From Acinetobacter populi (GTDB lineage: Bacteria; Pseudomonadota; Gammaproteobacteria; Pseudomonadales; Moraxellaceae), in the NCBI RefSeq assembly GCF_002174125.1, contig NZ_NEXX01000001.1, positions 248,001 to 312,000 on the forward strand: a stretch of DNA of 64,000 nucleotides, written 5' to 3'. Both the position numbers and the translations under genes were made by a program. Shown here piece after piece: positions 37,246 through 47,062 of this stretch. Under the pieces are notes generated by a model that saw only the letters and a list, made by a program, of their open reading frames with translations, was not told the origin of the DNA and did not search any database. Numbering within the stretch: the stretch's first letter is position 1; the number at the start of each line of letters is the position of its first letter.

Positions 37246-38140
37246 ATATCACCCTATTCTTTAAATTCATATCTGATACATTTAATTGTTGAAAAACTTT
37301 CTCCCAATTTTGGATATCAAGTGCTTTACTGGCCTGATCGTAGCCCTCATCACTTGCAAGCAAACTTAACACCTGATCTAGCTGTAAATAATTCACTCCT
37401 AATAGTTGCATATGAAAAAGTAAAGCAACTATGTCAAACTGGGTAATCTGTTGATTACTTTTTTGCTGAATACGCTGTAAATTCGTATAGGCTGTCTTAC
37501 AAACTTGAGCAAAAAAACCAAGCTCTAAATCTTTTATATTTAACTTATTAACCAGGCGATTCGCATAACTTATCGGCATAAAATCAATATTTTCTAATAT
37601 TTTGCTTACCTTTTGTAAATTTATTTTGGCTGCTTCTCTATAGGTAACCAACTTGAAACTATATAAATTCAGATCATGGTATAAACTCATACACTCAAAT
37701 GGGGAAAAAACTAAATTTAATAAATCGATCTGATCATCATACCAATTCAATTGTAGGATTACTCTTGGATCATATAACCTTCTTAAATAAAATTTTTCTG
37801 ACTTTTTATAATAAAATAAAGTATGAAAATACTTTTTTAAATCAAAGTTTTTATCCTCTGCTATCTCTTGTTTCAAAGTAAATAAAATACTTAATAAAGG
37901 CTGTTGATAATATTTTATAAAAGACTGATGTTCACTATACAGCTCTTGCCGCATTTCATTATCAAGCTTGGTTAAATCAATAAGTACAGGATAAATATTT
38001 TCTTCTAGAATACTAAATTCTGGTGCTAATGAAATTTTTACTTCTTCATATCCATTTAATACACCCACCAAAGCTTGGTCAATAATTGCATATTGATAAG
38101 TTTCTATATCTAAATTCTTTTCTAATGGAATAATATGCAT
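37235..38140 (-). CDS. DUF4123 effector adaptor (Tap/TEC-like)
   Basis: DUF4123 proteins load a specific effector onto its VgrG and are not secreted. The 301-residue product has the family core: early YAIIDQALVG and YPVLIDLTKL, then KKSEKFYLRRLYDPRVILQL (about 112-131). The C-terminal half is helical. It lies between vgrG copy 2 (3 nt gap) and the VasX-like effector gene (11-nt overlap), the usual adaptor place. The operon therefore reads vgrG, adaptor, effector, immunity. Confidence 0.85.
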   Translation of the reverse strand: MHIIPLEKNLDIETYQYAIIDQALVGVLNGYEEVKISLAPEFSILEENIYPVLIDLTKLDNEMRQELYSEHQSFIKYYQQPLLSILFTLKQEIAEDKNFDLKKYFHTLFYYKKSEKFYLRRLYDPRVILQLNWYDDQIDLLNLVFSPFECMSLYHDLNLYSFKLVTYREAAKINLQKVSKILENIDFMPISYANRLVNKLNIKDLELGFFAQVCKTAYTNLQRIQQKSNQQITQFDIVALLFHMQLLGVNYLQLDQVLSLLASDEGYDQASKALDIQNWEKVFQQLNVSDMNLKNRVIYES

Positions 38141-38143
38141 GGC

Positions 38144-40690
38144 CTAACCTATTTCTACCTCTGCATCACCCTGACTGGCAGCACCAGCCATCCGTAATTG
38201 ACACGAACTAAGCTGTGGAACACCTTTAACCACTTGCTGTCCTTCTAGCAACTTATGGTTAGACGCCTTCACCTCAAAATTACCCGCAGTTGTAATAAAT
38301 ACTCCTTCTGCATTAATTTTGATTTGTGCACCATTCGCAGATAGATTAATTTCTGTAGGACTAGTGATTTCAATTTGATCTTCTGTAGAAATAATCTCAA
38401 CATTTTGCCTTGCAATCGCCTCTAGTTTCCCATCCTGCGCCTGAATCTCAACCTTATCCTGACCCGAAAATAACCTCGCACCACCCTGTTGCGTAAACAA
38501 ACTTATGCCCGAATAACTACTGGCAAATAAGCGTCCTCCTACGGCCAGACTTACATCCTCTCCACTACTCAACGCAATCTGTTCTTCAGATGTCAGATGT
38601 ATACTTTGACCTGCAGCAATTCCAACACCCGAGGGTGTGCCAATCACGACATGCGCACTAGACAATTCTTTATAATCACCCTCTCCAGTCTTGCCTTCTA
38701 TCTCTTCTACTTGTGCTTTCAACTCTGTTTGTGCTGTCGATTCTATCGTACGATCATCTGCCTTTTGTCGTATCGCTACTTCTGTCTGCGCCTTGTGTTG
38801 CTCAACCGCACTGTGTAACTGACCTGTGATTGCTGCTATATCCTTTACATAGCTCTCTGCATCACGCTTGCCATAGCTGGTCAATATCAAGCCCTTCTCT
38901 GCCCGAACGACGCCATGCCCATCCGTTCTTAACTCAAAGCCTTCTCCACGGTAATCCATTCGACCACTCACATCAGCTATACGCGTGATATAACCCAGAT
39001 TCAATTCACTGGCTTGGTGGTCACTTCTCAAATGAACCTGTACCTGTTCCGGCGTATCGTCCATCACCAACTGGTTGCCTTGCTGGCCGTCCAGTTCTTT
39101 TGATTTAATTCCCGATAATGCTTTTTGACTCGGCAACTCCCATAATGGCATTTGTTCAGGATTCGTCAGTCGTCCCGCGACAAACGGCATGTCCGGATCA
39201 CCATTAAAAAAATCTACGATCACTTCCTGACCAATCCTTGGCAGATGGATCGTCCCGTAATTGTTGCCTGCCCAGCCAGTCGATACTCTTAACCAGCAAG
39301 TGTTAATACCTTGCTCTGCTTCCTGTCCATAACGATCCCAGTGGAATTTCACTTTCACCCGACCATACTGATCGGTATAGATTTCTTCTCCTTCCGGACC
39401 CACTACTGTAGCCGTCTGCGGGCGTCCATAGGGTTTCTCAAAGGTTCTATCTGGTCGAAGGGTCTGGTCCTCCGGCTGCACTAGAAACTCTACCTGTGCA
39501 TCATAAAACTGGTTATCAGCCTTTTCTTCACTAATATCTCTTATCAGGGTTTGTGTCCCTAACACTAGCCAACCACGATTACTGGCCGTATTCGGGTGAT
39601 TATTCAATGTGAATTTATACCCGGTTTGCAAGCCTTTTAAGCGTCCTTTCCCTCGTGCTCGATAACCCTGTTGATAATGGCTTTCTGATAATGTCGTTGC
39701 TTTGATCTGTCCGGCTTCACCATCGACAAAGTCACCTTGTTGCCATTCATATATTTCCTGTTCCGCATGACGATGTTCCCACAGATATTGCGAACTTGCT
39801 GTCTGCACCAGTTGTGGCTGTTTAAACTGGTAATCACTTAAGCTTACTATGCCGCTCACCAGTTGCTGGGCAGGTTCAAACTGTTCGATATATTCGGCCT
39901 GTTCCGGAAAACGCTGATTCGGTGGATAGATACTCAATTGCCGATAGCCTTTGGCTTCCATCTCTTTGTAAGCTGCATTATGGTCGGATAACACTAAGGT
40001 CAGGTGATTACGGCTATGCTCAAAATGATAGTTGATACCATGTTCCTGCATTAACCTAACGATAAAGTCATAATCCGTTTCACCATACTGTACCTGAAAA
40101 TCCAGGGCTGCATAGTCCGTATGACAACGATAATCAACTGGATACGGATAACGCTGTAATACTTCTTCGATAATATGCAGCACATTTTTATTTTGATAGA
40201 TTTTATAATCTGTGCGTTTAGTCAGTAACCATAGCCAGGGTACCAGAATGATTTTATACAAGGCATGGCGGTTGCGCACTGATAATGCTTCCACCCGATT
40301 GACCAAGCCCCGATAATATCTGGTTCCGCTCAGTTGATTCTGACTCGTTTGTTCGGTAGTCGCTTGTAAATTACCGCCCAATCCATTTAACAATGGAATG
40401 AGTCCGTCCAGTCGCATTTGTATGCCGACTTCTGTGCCTATCAGACTTTGTAAATTGAGATGTGAGGCTGGACTTCCGCCTGTCGCTGCTTCCTGCGGTG
40501 ATACATAACCTTCTAGTCCCCGATATCCATGTGCCGGATTAAGGTATTGATCGCGTACTTTAACAATCAGTTGATATTCAAATAATGCATTGATCTTTTC
40601 ATGGCCGGACAAGGCGTCAAACCAAAAGTAAGGTGTGCCATAATCACTTTCTGGTAAGGCTGTGCCGTATAGTTGGATTTGATGGTGCAT
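38144..40690 (-). CDS. vgrG: T6SS spike protein VgrG (copy 2)
   Basis: An 848-residue VgrG from ATG 40690, with the same gp27/gp5 core and DUF2345-type repeats as copy 1 and few substitutions over about 760 residues. The tail is different and shorter: after GQDKVEIQAQDG it reads LEAIARQNVEIISTEDQIEI and ends QLSSCQLRMAGAASQGDAEV. That tail is probably the docking part for the DUF4123 adaptor and VasX-like effector encoded next. The frame extends 16 codons upstream of the chosen ATG. Upstream leader sequence is shared with vgrG1. Confidence 0.95.
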   Translation of the reverse strand: MHHQIQLYGTALPESDYGTPYFWFDALSGHEKINALFEYQLIVKVRDQYLNPAHGYRGLEGYVSPQEAATGGSPASHLNLQSLIGTEVGIQMRLDGLIPLLNGLGGNLQATTEQTSQNQLSGTRYYRGLVNRVEALSVRNRHALYKIILVPWLWLLTKRTDYKIYQNKNVLHIIEEVLQRYPYPVDYRCHTDYAALDFQVQYGETDYDFIVRLMQEHGINYHFEHSRNHLTLVLSDHNAAYKEMEAKGYRQLSIYPPNQRFPEQAEYIEQFEPAQQLVSGIVSLSDYQFKQPQLVQTASSQYLWEHRHAEQEIYEWQQGDFVDGEAGQIKATTLSESHYQQGYRARGKGRLKGLQTGYKFTLNNHPNTASNRGWLVLGTQTLIRDISEEKADNQFYDAQVEFLVQPEDQTLRPDRTFEKPYGRPQTATVVGPEGEEIYTDQYGRVKVKFHWDRYGQEAEQGINTCWLRVSTGWAGNNYGTIHLPRIGQEVIVDFFNGDPDMPFVAGRLTNPEQMPLWELPSQKALSGIKSKELDGQQGNQLVMDDTPEQVQVHLRSDHQASELNLGYITRIADVSGRMDYRGEGFELRTDGHGVVRAEKGLILTSYGKRDAESYVKDIAAITGQLHSAVEQHKAQTEVAIRQKADDRTIESTAQTELKAQVEEIEGKTGEGDYKELSSAHVVIGTPSGVGIAAGQSIHLTSEEQIALSSGEDVSLAVGGRLFASSYSGISLFTQQGGARLFSGQDKVEIQAQDGKLEAIARQNVEIISTEDQIEITSPTEINLSANGAQIKINAEGVFITTAGNFEVKASNHKLLEGQQVVKGVPQLSSCQLRMAGAASQGDAEVEIG

Positions 40691-40745
40691 TTTATATATG
40701 AAATTGATTTTAAAAATCAAAGAATAATGGATTCCCAAAAAAATG
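38425..40745 (-). repeat. Long direct repeat, vgrG copy 2
   Basis: Nearly identical to 29281-31620 and in the same orientation. Homologous recombination between the two would delete about 9 kb holding the adaptor, VasX-like effector and both immunity copies, and leave one vgrG. Confidence 0.85.
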
Positions 40746-40766
40746 TTTGTTGTAGATTTTTTAAAA

Positions 40767-40784
40767 TAATTGTAATTACAATTA
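40767..40784. promoter_or_regulatory. Perfect 18-bp palindrome upstream of vgrG2
   Basis: TAATTGTAATTACAATTA is a perfect palindrome 77 nt before the vgrG2 ATG, just outside the leader shared with vgrG1. It could be an operator for a dimeric regulator; the sequence is AT-rich, so chance is possible. The remaining gap up to sbcD (40785-40989) shows no other feature. Confidence 0.3.
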
Positions 40785-40989
40785 ATACAAAGAATAAATT
40801 TTTACAGTTAAAGTCCCCCCACATTTTAGCTGTTCTACTGATAATTTTCCTTCTATTTTGACCATAAAGTTTACTGAATGACAACTCTCATCATATAAAC
40901 AAAGAAAAAATAATGTTGGCACCTAAATGACTTGCACACATCAATTTATGCTACCTTATCCCCAACATAGATTGGGAATCCCTTGAATC

Positions 40990-42243
40990 ATGGCTGTACA
41001 TTTTCTTCATACTTCAGACTGGCATTTGGGACAATTATTTTATAATTATTCCCGCCATTATGAACATGAACAATTTCTGGCATGGCTACTCAAACAAATC
41101 AAACAGAAACAGCCGCATGCCCTACTCATTGCCGGTGATATTTTTGATGTGATTAATCCCAGTTCGCAAGCACAAAAACAACTTTACCAGTTTTTGGCCG
41201 ATGCTCACGCACTTGCACCGCATATGCAAACTCTAATGATCGCAGGCAACCATGATTCCGGTTATCGTATCGAACAGGTCGAACCCTTACTAGAAAAGTT
41301 TAATACCAAAGCAGTCGGTATTATTCACTGGAATGCAGATAAAACACTGAATACCGAACGCCTGATTTTACCCATTTATGATGCCTCTGAAAAAATTGTG
41401 GCGTGGTGTGTCGCACTGCCCTTTTTACGTCCTGCGGAAATTACCGGCTTTAATGAGCATACCAGTGACAATCAATCTGCGATTGAATATGTCCATCAAA
41501 GCTTGATTGCCGAAGCACAACGCCGTAAAACCCCTGAGCAAGCCCTGATTGTCATGTCACATGCCCATATGCAGGGCGGTGAAGAATCCGATTCAGAACG
41601 TCGGATTGTGATTGGCAATCAGGAAGCTCTACCGACGGATTTGTTTACCGATGCAATTGACTATGTGGCGCTGGGGCATTTACATAAGCCACAAAAAGTA
41701 CAGCATGCGCATATTCGCTATAGTGGTTCGCCGATTCCCTTATCATTTAGCGAGATCAATTATCAGCATCAAGTGATTGAAGCATGGATTCATCCGACAT
41801 TAAACGAACAGCGCTTTCGTTACGAGGTATTGGCAATTCCACGCTCGATACAATTGCATCGAATCAGTGGTGAACTTGAACAGGTGATGCAACAGCTTAA
41901 AGCACTACCACAAGGCGAGATTAACGACAGTGAACAGCGCGAATATGTTGATGTGGAATATCATAGCACTACGCCACCGCCACTGGATCTAAGACAACAG
42001 ATTGAACTTGCTTTGCCAGCAAACCGCTACCGTTTATTACGAATTTGCCGTAAACATACCTCACAACATGCGGATGACGCACAGCACTCTAAAATCGACT
42101 TGGCCCCGCCAACACCGGAACAGCTTTTTTCAACACTTTGGGATAAAATGGGCTTTGAACATGATGATGTTGTTGAACACGATTTTTTAACCTTATTACA
42201 CGATGCAGAACAATTACAACAGCAACAAAAAACTGGACTTTAG
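40990..42243 (+). CDS. sbcD: DNA exonuclease subunit SbcD
   Basis: SbcD is the Mre11-like nuclease of the SbcCD complex, which cuts hairpins and protein-blocked DNA ends. The 417-residue product has the calcineurin-like phosphoesterase motifs in order: HTSDWHLGQ (about 7-15), LLIAGDIFDVINPSS (about 45), MIAGNHDSG (about 83), SHAHMQGGEESD, and ALGHLHKPQ with the final metal-binding His pair. Length is typical. It lies 9 nt upstream of sbcC, as one operon. It is unrelated to the T6SS loci on both sides, so it is likely ordinary chromosomal backbone. Confidence 0.96.
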   Translation: MAVHFLHTSDWHLGQLFYNYSRHYEHEQFLAWLLKQIKQKQPHALLIAGDIFDVINPSSQAQKQLYQFLADAHALAPHMQTLMIAGNHDSGYRIEQVEPLLEKFNTKAVGIIHWNADKTLNTERLILPIYDASEKIVAWCVALPFLRPAEITGFNEHTSDNQSAIEYVHQSLIAEAQRRKTPEQALIVMSHAHMQGGEESDSERRIVIGNQEALPTDLFTDAIDYVALGHLHKPQKVQHAHIRYSGSPIPLSFSEINYQHQVIEAWIHPTLNEQRFRYEVLAIPRSIQLHRISGELEQVMQQLKALPQGEINDSEQREYVDVEYHSTTPPPLDLRQQIELALPANRYRLLRICRKHTSQHADDAQHSKIDLAPPTPEQLFSTLWDKMGFEHDDVVEHDFLTLLHDAEQLQQQQKTGL

Positions 42244-42252
42244 GAATAGCTG

Positions 42253-45200
42253 ATGAAAATTTTACGTTTACAGCTATGCAATCTGGCCTCCTTATCCGGT
42301 GAACAAGAGATTAATTTTGAAGCAGAACCTTTGGCCCATGCCGGTTTAATTGCTATTACCGGGAAAACAGGCGCCGGTAAATCCACCTTACTGGATGCGA
42401 TGTGTCTGGCACTATTTGATCAGATTCCACGATTAAATGGGGCTGTCGGCACATTACTCGATGCCAGTGGACAAGGTATTTCGGTTAAGGATTCCAAACA
42501 TATTTTGCGCCGCGGGGCGACCCAAGGTTTTGCCGAAGTTGAATTTTTGGCACTGGATCAAAAACGCTATATCGCACGCTGGGAAATTCGACGAGCTAGA
42601 AATAAACTGGACGGTAATTTAAAACTGGATCGTGCCATTCGCTGTGTTGAAGATGGTCGGGTACTCACGCAAAAACTTTCCGAATGCACGCCTACCGTAC
42701 AAAAACTAATTGGTCTAAGTTTTGAGCAATTTACCCGTGCAGTGTTATTGGCACAATCGGAAGTTGGGGCGTTTTTAAAAGCCAAGGATCAGGATCGTGC
42801 AGATTTGCTGGAATATCTGACCAATTCCAATATTTTTAGTTTGGTCAGTCAATTATCATTTCAAAAAACCAAACAGTTTAAAGATGAACTCGATAATTTG
42901 AAAAAAGTTCTGGGGCACATCGAACTCTTATCCAGCGAACAAATTCACGCCTTGGAACAGGAAAAAAGCCATTACTCTGTACAAATTCAGCAAAAACAAC
43001 TCGAACAAAAACAACTCGAACAGGCAGAACACTGGTTTAAACGGCACAACGAATTAAACAGCAAAATTGCCGAAAAACAGACGCAATTACAGCACTGTCA
43101 AAATCAGCAAAGCCAAATCAATATCGAAAAAGAGTTGCTTAGACATTTAGAGGAATTTGCAGAAATTCGTGCAACTTTACTAGAACTTGATAAGGCAATT
43201 CAGCAAAAAACGCATTTCACCCAGCAATTACAGCAAAGTCAGCAGCATTTTCAACAGATCAAGCTGCAATATGACACCGCACAGCAGCAACATCAAAACA
43301 GCGAACAGCAATTAAAACTGCATAAACAAAAGGTCATTGACTTACAACCTGCCTTGCAACAAGCGCTGGATTATGATGCCGAGCGTTTACGCATTGGAAA
43401 GAACTATAAAGAGAAAAAACAGGATATTGAAGATAATCAAAGACAACTGTCATTACAACAACAGCAATTAGAAAATATCAGCAAACAATTACAACAAGTA
43501 CAACAGCAACAACAACATACCCTGCAACAACTGCAAAACAGTGAAGACATTGCTGCATTTGCCGAAGAACCTAAAGCCAGTTTGGAAAAGATTGATCTTT
43601 TTCTGCGGCAGTATCAGCAATTACAACAACACACGGCTCAAAGTCAGGATCAGTTCAAGCTGCAAGATTTTGCAGCAAAACAACAGGCATTAAATGTACA
43701 GATTCAACAGCATGAGCAGCAGTTTGGCACCTTGGATCAAATTGAACAGGCCGCTGCCAACCAGCAAACACAATGGCAGAATGTACAACAGCAACAACAT
43801 GCAGCCAATGCCTTTGCTCGTAGTTTGAATAACTGTCTGGAGCTTTCCAAACAATCCCATACACTAGATTCGCAAATTAAAACCTTGCAAAGCACGCAAA
43901 CGGAATTACTACAACAACAGCAACTATCAGAACAGCACTATCAACAGGCAGACCAACATGTGCAGCAGGTACAACAGCTTCTGGCAGAGCAACGCCTGTT
44001 ACAGGCTAAACATATTGAAAACCTACGCGCTTCGCTGCAACAAAATCAACCCTGTATGGTGTGTGGTAGTTCGCAACACCCTTTTGTTGAACATGCCGAA
44101 ACCTTGCAACAAGCATTATCTCAAATTCACAGTGAACAGGAACAACAGGCAATTGATAGCAGGAATCATGCCTTGCAACAACTGGAGCAAATCAAACAAC
44201 AAGTGATTGAATGCCAGTCCCATTTAAAGCATCAGCAACAACGTAATGGTGAATTATCAACACAATTACAGCACGCTACCAAACAACTGCACGCAGATTT
44301 TGCTGCAACGGGTTTTCAACTGGATTTACAGCAAACTTTTGAAGTTTTACAGCAACAATTTAGTCAAGCAAACCATCAGTTAAAACTGCAATTAGAACAA
44401 CAGCAGCAACAGCTACAACATTGGCAACAGATCTTGCGTACGGCTAAAGCCTTACAGCAGCAAAAACAACAGCAACAACAAATTGCCGAGCAAATCGAAC
44501 GCTATCAACAAGCAGCACAAGCCATCTTAACCCAGCTCAATGCATCATGGCTGGATCGATGGCAACAACAACCCGAACCAACTGCACGACAGCTACAACA
44601 GGCCATTATGCAACGGGTCAAACAACGACACACTGCCGAACAACAAGGTCAGCAACTGGATCAATTAAATACTCAACTCCAGCCAGTACGAGATAAATTA
44701 AACTGGTTACAGGATCAGGCGCAATCCTTGCACAATCAGTTAGCAGAGATTTCCAGACAAGGTCAAGCCAATACCGATCTACTGATGGCACATCTTGCCA
44801 AGTACAGTGACCAAAATAGCGAACAGCCCTTTAAATCAGGTAAGGAATGGCAAGAAAACCTATTCATCCATACACAAACGCTTGAGCAACACTGTGAACA
44901 ATCCAAACAACAATTTATGCAGGTTGAACAGCGCTATCAGCAGCAGCAAACCCAACTGGCACAGCTCAAGAGTCAGCTTGAAATCTGGCAAAAACAGCTT
45001 GAGGAATGTGAATCAGCCAAAACTCGGTGGTTCACTCAGCACCCTCATTTTGATCAGGCCTTGCAACAGCACTGTCTAAAACAGACCCCGCAGGATATAC
45101 AAACCAGTCGGCAACGGATTCAACAATTTGAACGTGAACTTACCGAAATACAATCAACGCTTGAGCTATATCAACAAGAGTTAAGTGACCATCTTAAAAC

Positions 45201-45876
45201 TCAGCCGGAAATTGCCATTGCAGATGTACAACAACAAATGCAACAACTTGATCAGGTCATACAGGATTTAATGGTACAACGCGATGAAATCAATGCCAAG
45301 TTGATGAGTAATGCCGAACGTGCCAAAGAACAACAACAATATCAACAACAAATCACTGCCTTACAGCAACAAGTAAATCGCTGGGGCAAAATTTCCGAAC
45401 TGATTGGCAGTAAGGAAGGCACCAAGTTTCAGCGTATTGCACAGGAACATCATCTCGATATTCTGGTGGAATATGCCAATCAACAACTGGAACCGCTTGC
45501 GCCACGCTATCAATTACAACGGATTCCCGACAGTCTAGGGCTGGCAATTATCGACCATGATATGAATGCCGAAGTACGCCCTGTACTCTCCCTCTCAGGA
45601 GGAGAAACCTTTTTAGTGTCGCTGGCGCTGGCGCTGGCCATTGCCAATATGGCCTCAGGTTCGATGAAACTGGAATCGCTGTTTATTGATGAAGGCTTTG
45701 GTACACTCGACCCGACCTCATTGCATATTGTCATGGATGCGCTGGATCGCTTACAAAGTCAGGGCCGTAAAGTGGTGCTGATTTCTCATGTGCAGGAAAT
45801 GCACGAACGGATTCCGGTACAAATTCAGGTCAAAGCTGTCGGCTCGGGTGCCAGTCAAATTGAAGTGGTAGGCTAA
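42253..45876 (+). CDS. sbcC: DNA exonuclease ATPase subunit SbcC
   Basis: SbcC is the Rad50-like ATPase that holds and regulates SbcD. The 1207-residue product has Walker A GKTGAGKST (about 37-45), a very long Gln-rich coiled coil (about 200-1050), and the zinc-hook CMVC near residue 601 in the middle. The ABC signature LSGGETFLVS (about 1113) and Walker B LFIDEGFGTLDP (about 1140) follow. Gln runs encoded by CAA/CAG are extreme but keep the heptad pattern. All catalytic parts are intact. Confidence 0.97.
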   Translation: MKILRLQLCNLASLSGEQEINFEAEPLAHAGLIAITGKTGAGKSTLLDAMCLALFDQIPRLNGAVGTLLDASGQGISVKDSKHILRRGATQGFAEVEFLALDQKRYIARWEIRRARNKLDGNLKLDRAIRCVEDGRVLTQKLSECTPTVQKLIGLSFEQFTRAVLLAQSEVGAFLKAKDQDRADLLEYLTNSNIFSLVSQLSFQKTKQFKDELDNLKKVLGHIELLSSEQIHALEQEKSHYSVQIQQKQLEQKQLEQAEHWFKRHNELNSKIAEKQTQLQHCQNQQSQINIEKELLRHLEEFAEIRATLLELDKAIQQKTHFTQQLQQSQQHFQQIKLQYDTAQQQHQNSEQQLKLHKQKVIDLQPALQQALDYDAERLRIGKNYKEKKQDIEDNQRQLSLQQQQLENISKQLQQVQQQQQHTLQQLQNSEDIAAFAEEPKASLEKIDLFLRQYQQLQQHTAQSQDQFKLQDFAAKQQALNVQIQQHEQQFGTLDQIEQAAANQQTQWQNVQQQQHAANAFARSLNNCLELSKQSHTLDSQIKTLQSTQTELLQQQQLSEQHYQQADQHVQQVQQLLAEQRLLQAKHIENLRASLQQNQPCMVCGSSQHPFVEHAETLQQALSQIHSEQEQQAIDSRNHALQQLEQIKQQVIECQSHLKHQQQRNGELSTQLQHATKQLHADFAATGFQLDLQQTFEVLQQQFSQANHQLKLQLEQQQQQLQHWQQILRTAKALQQQKQQQQQIAEQIERYQQAAQAILTQLNASWLDRWQQQPEPTARQLQQAIMQRVKQRHTAEQQGQQLDQLNTQLQPVRDKLNWLQDQAQSLHNQLAEISRQGQANTDLLMAHLAKYSDQNSEQPFKSGKEWQENLFIHTQTLEQHCEQSKQQFMQVEQRYQQQQTQLAQLKSQLEIWQKQLEECESAKTRWFTQHPHFDQALQQHCLKQTPQDIQTSRQRIQQFERELTEIQSTLELYQQELSDHLKTQPEIAIADVQQQMQQLDQVIQDLMVQRDEINAKLMSNAERAKEQQQYQQQITALQQQVNRWGKISELIGSKEGTKFQRIAQEHHLDILVEYANQQLEPLAPRYQLQRIPDSLGLAIIDHDMNAEVRPVLSLSGGETFLVSLALALAIANMASGSMKLESLFIDEGFGTLDPTSLHIVMDALDRLQSQGRKVVLISHVQEMHERIPVQIQVKAVGSGASQIEVVG

Positions 45877-45880
45877 TTCC

Positions 45881-46987
45881 ATGTCTGGTCATGATCAAGC
45901 ATTGCCCAGACAGTTTAGTCTACAGCTTGATAGCTTACGTGGCCTAAGTGCGATTATTGTGCTGTTTAGTCATTGTTTTCAGGCTTTTATCGGTCCACTG
46001 GATTTGAGTCTTTATTCATTGGTGCGTCTGCTGGGTCAGGCTGCGGTCATGATGTTTTTTGTGTTAAGTGGTTATTTAATCGGTCATTCTATTCAAAAAA
46101 ATATCTATCTTCATCAACAGTTTAAATTAAAATCTTATCTCCGTCAGCGCTGTAAACGTATTTTACCACCGTTTATTTTTGCCCTATTGCTGGTGACGGT
46201 TTTGTATCATCTTGCCCCTGATTTTTTTTATTCCGGAACGCATAAAATTCTCCCACAACAAGGCATGATGGTACGGGAAAACTTTGCCATCGACCCTACC
46301 GAACTGATTGGTTCTGTGCTCTTTCTCAACGGATTTTTGACAAACACGCTATCTGCCAATGCACCGCTTTGGAGTTTAAGCTATGAAGTATGGTTCTACG
46401 TGCTTGCAGCCTGTCTTGCCTTGTATCATCGCATTGGTGCAATACTACTATTTATCGGTTTAATCAGTATTTTTTCATTCTTAAATCTACAATTTTTCCT
46501 GTATTTTTGTGTATGGTTACTGGCCTTTGCCTTTTCTTTTCCTGCGGTTTATCAAAGCCTAAACCTTGATCTGTTACAACCGCTTAAAATCAGCTTTTTC
46601 AGTCTTGCAGCATTGATTGCTATTTTTGATTTTTATCAATTTCATATGATTGAACATACGCTTGTCTACCGCGCCGATAATTTTAGCTCTTTTAATGTCT
46701 GTGTTGGCATTGCCCTGAGTTGCTGGTTATTACAATTACGTTTAAATATCAAACGTATTAAACCAATTTTCGCTCATGCTGCCAGTTATTCCTATACCCT
46801 ATATGTCACACATTTTCCAATTTTGCTGTTTATCCTTGGCTGTAGCGCATACCTCTCCTTTCAACATATCTTGATGGCCATGCTATTTCTTATCCTTAGT
46901 ATGTTGTTCTGTATTGGATTTGCCTATGTCACATCTAAATTTTTGGAACCACAAAGAACACGTCGTAAGGAAGAAAAAAGCACATAA
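45881..46987 (+). CDS. Acyltransferase family 3 membrane protein
   Basis: A 368-residue integral membrane protein of the acyltransferase 3 (OafA/NodX-like) family, which adds acetyl or other acyl groups to surface polysaccharides or lipids. The N-terminal LDSLRGLSAIIVLFSHC motif holds the conserved Arg and His. PLWSLSYEVWFYVLAA is a second family motif near residue 165. About ten hydrophobic helices are visible. It starts 4 nt after sbcC, so it is probably co-transcribed. The substrate is unknown. Confidence 0.85.
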   Translation: MSGHDQALPRQFSLQLDSLRGLSAIIVLFSHCFQAFIGPLDLSLYSLVRLLGQAAVMMFFVLSGYLIGHSIQKNIYLHQQFKLKSYLRQRCKRILPPFIFALLLVTVLYHLAPDFFYSGTHKILPQQGMMVRENFAIDPTELIGSVLFLNGFLTNTLSANAPLWSLSYEVWFYVLAACLALYHRIGAILLFIGLISIFSFLNLQFFLYFCVWLLAFAFSFPAVYQSLNLDLLQPLKISFFSLAALIAIFDFYQFHMIEHTLVYRADNFSSFNVCVGIALSCWLLQLRLNIKRIKPIFAHAASYSYTLYVTHFPILLFILGCSAYLSFQHILMAMLFLILSMLFCIGFAYVTSKFLEPQRTRRKEEKST

Positions 46988-47062
46988 GAACAACAGAATA
47001 ATCTGACGTCTGGCATCATTATTGCCACATAATCAACACATAAATTGATGAGTATTGAATAA

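Noticed and set aside
46988..47062. Regulatory element between the acyltransferase and transglutaminase genes
   Set aside because: No stem-loop or promoter match beyond chance was seen.
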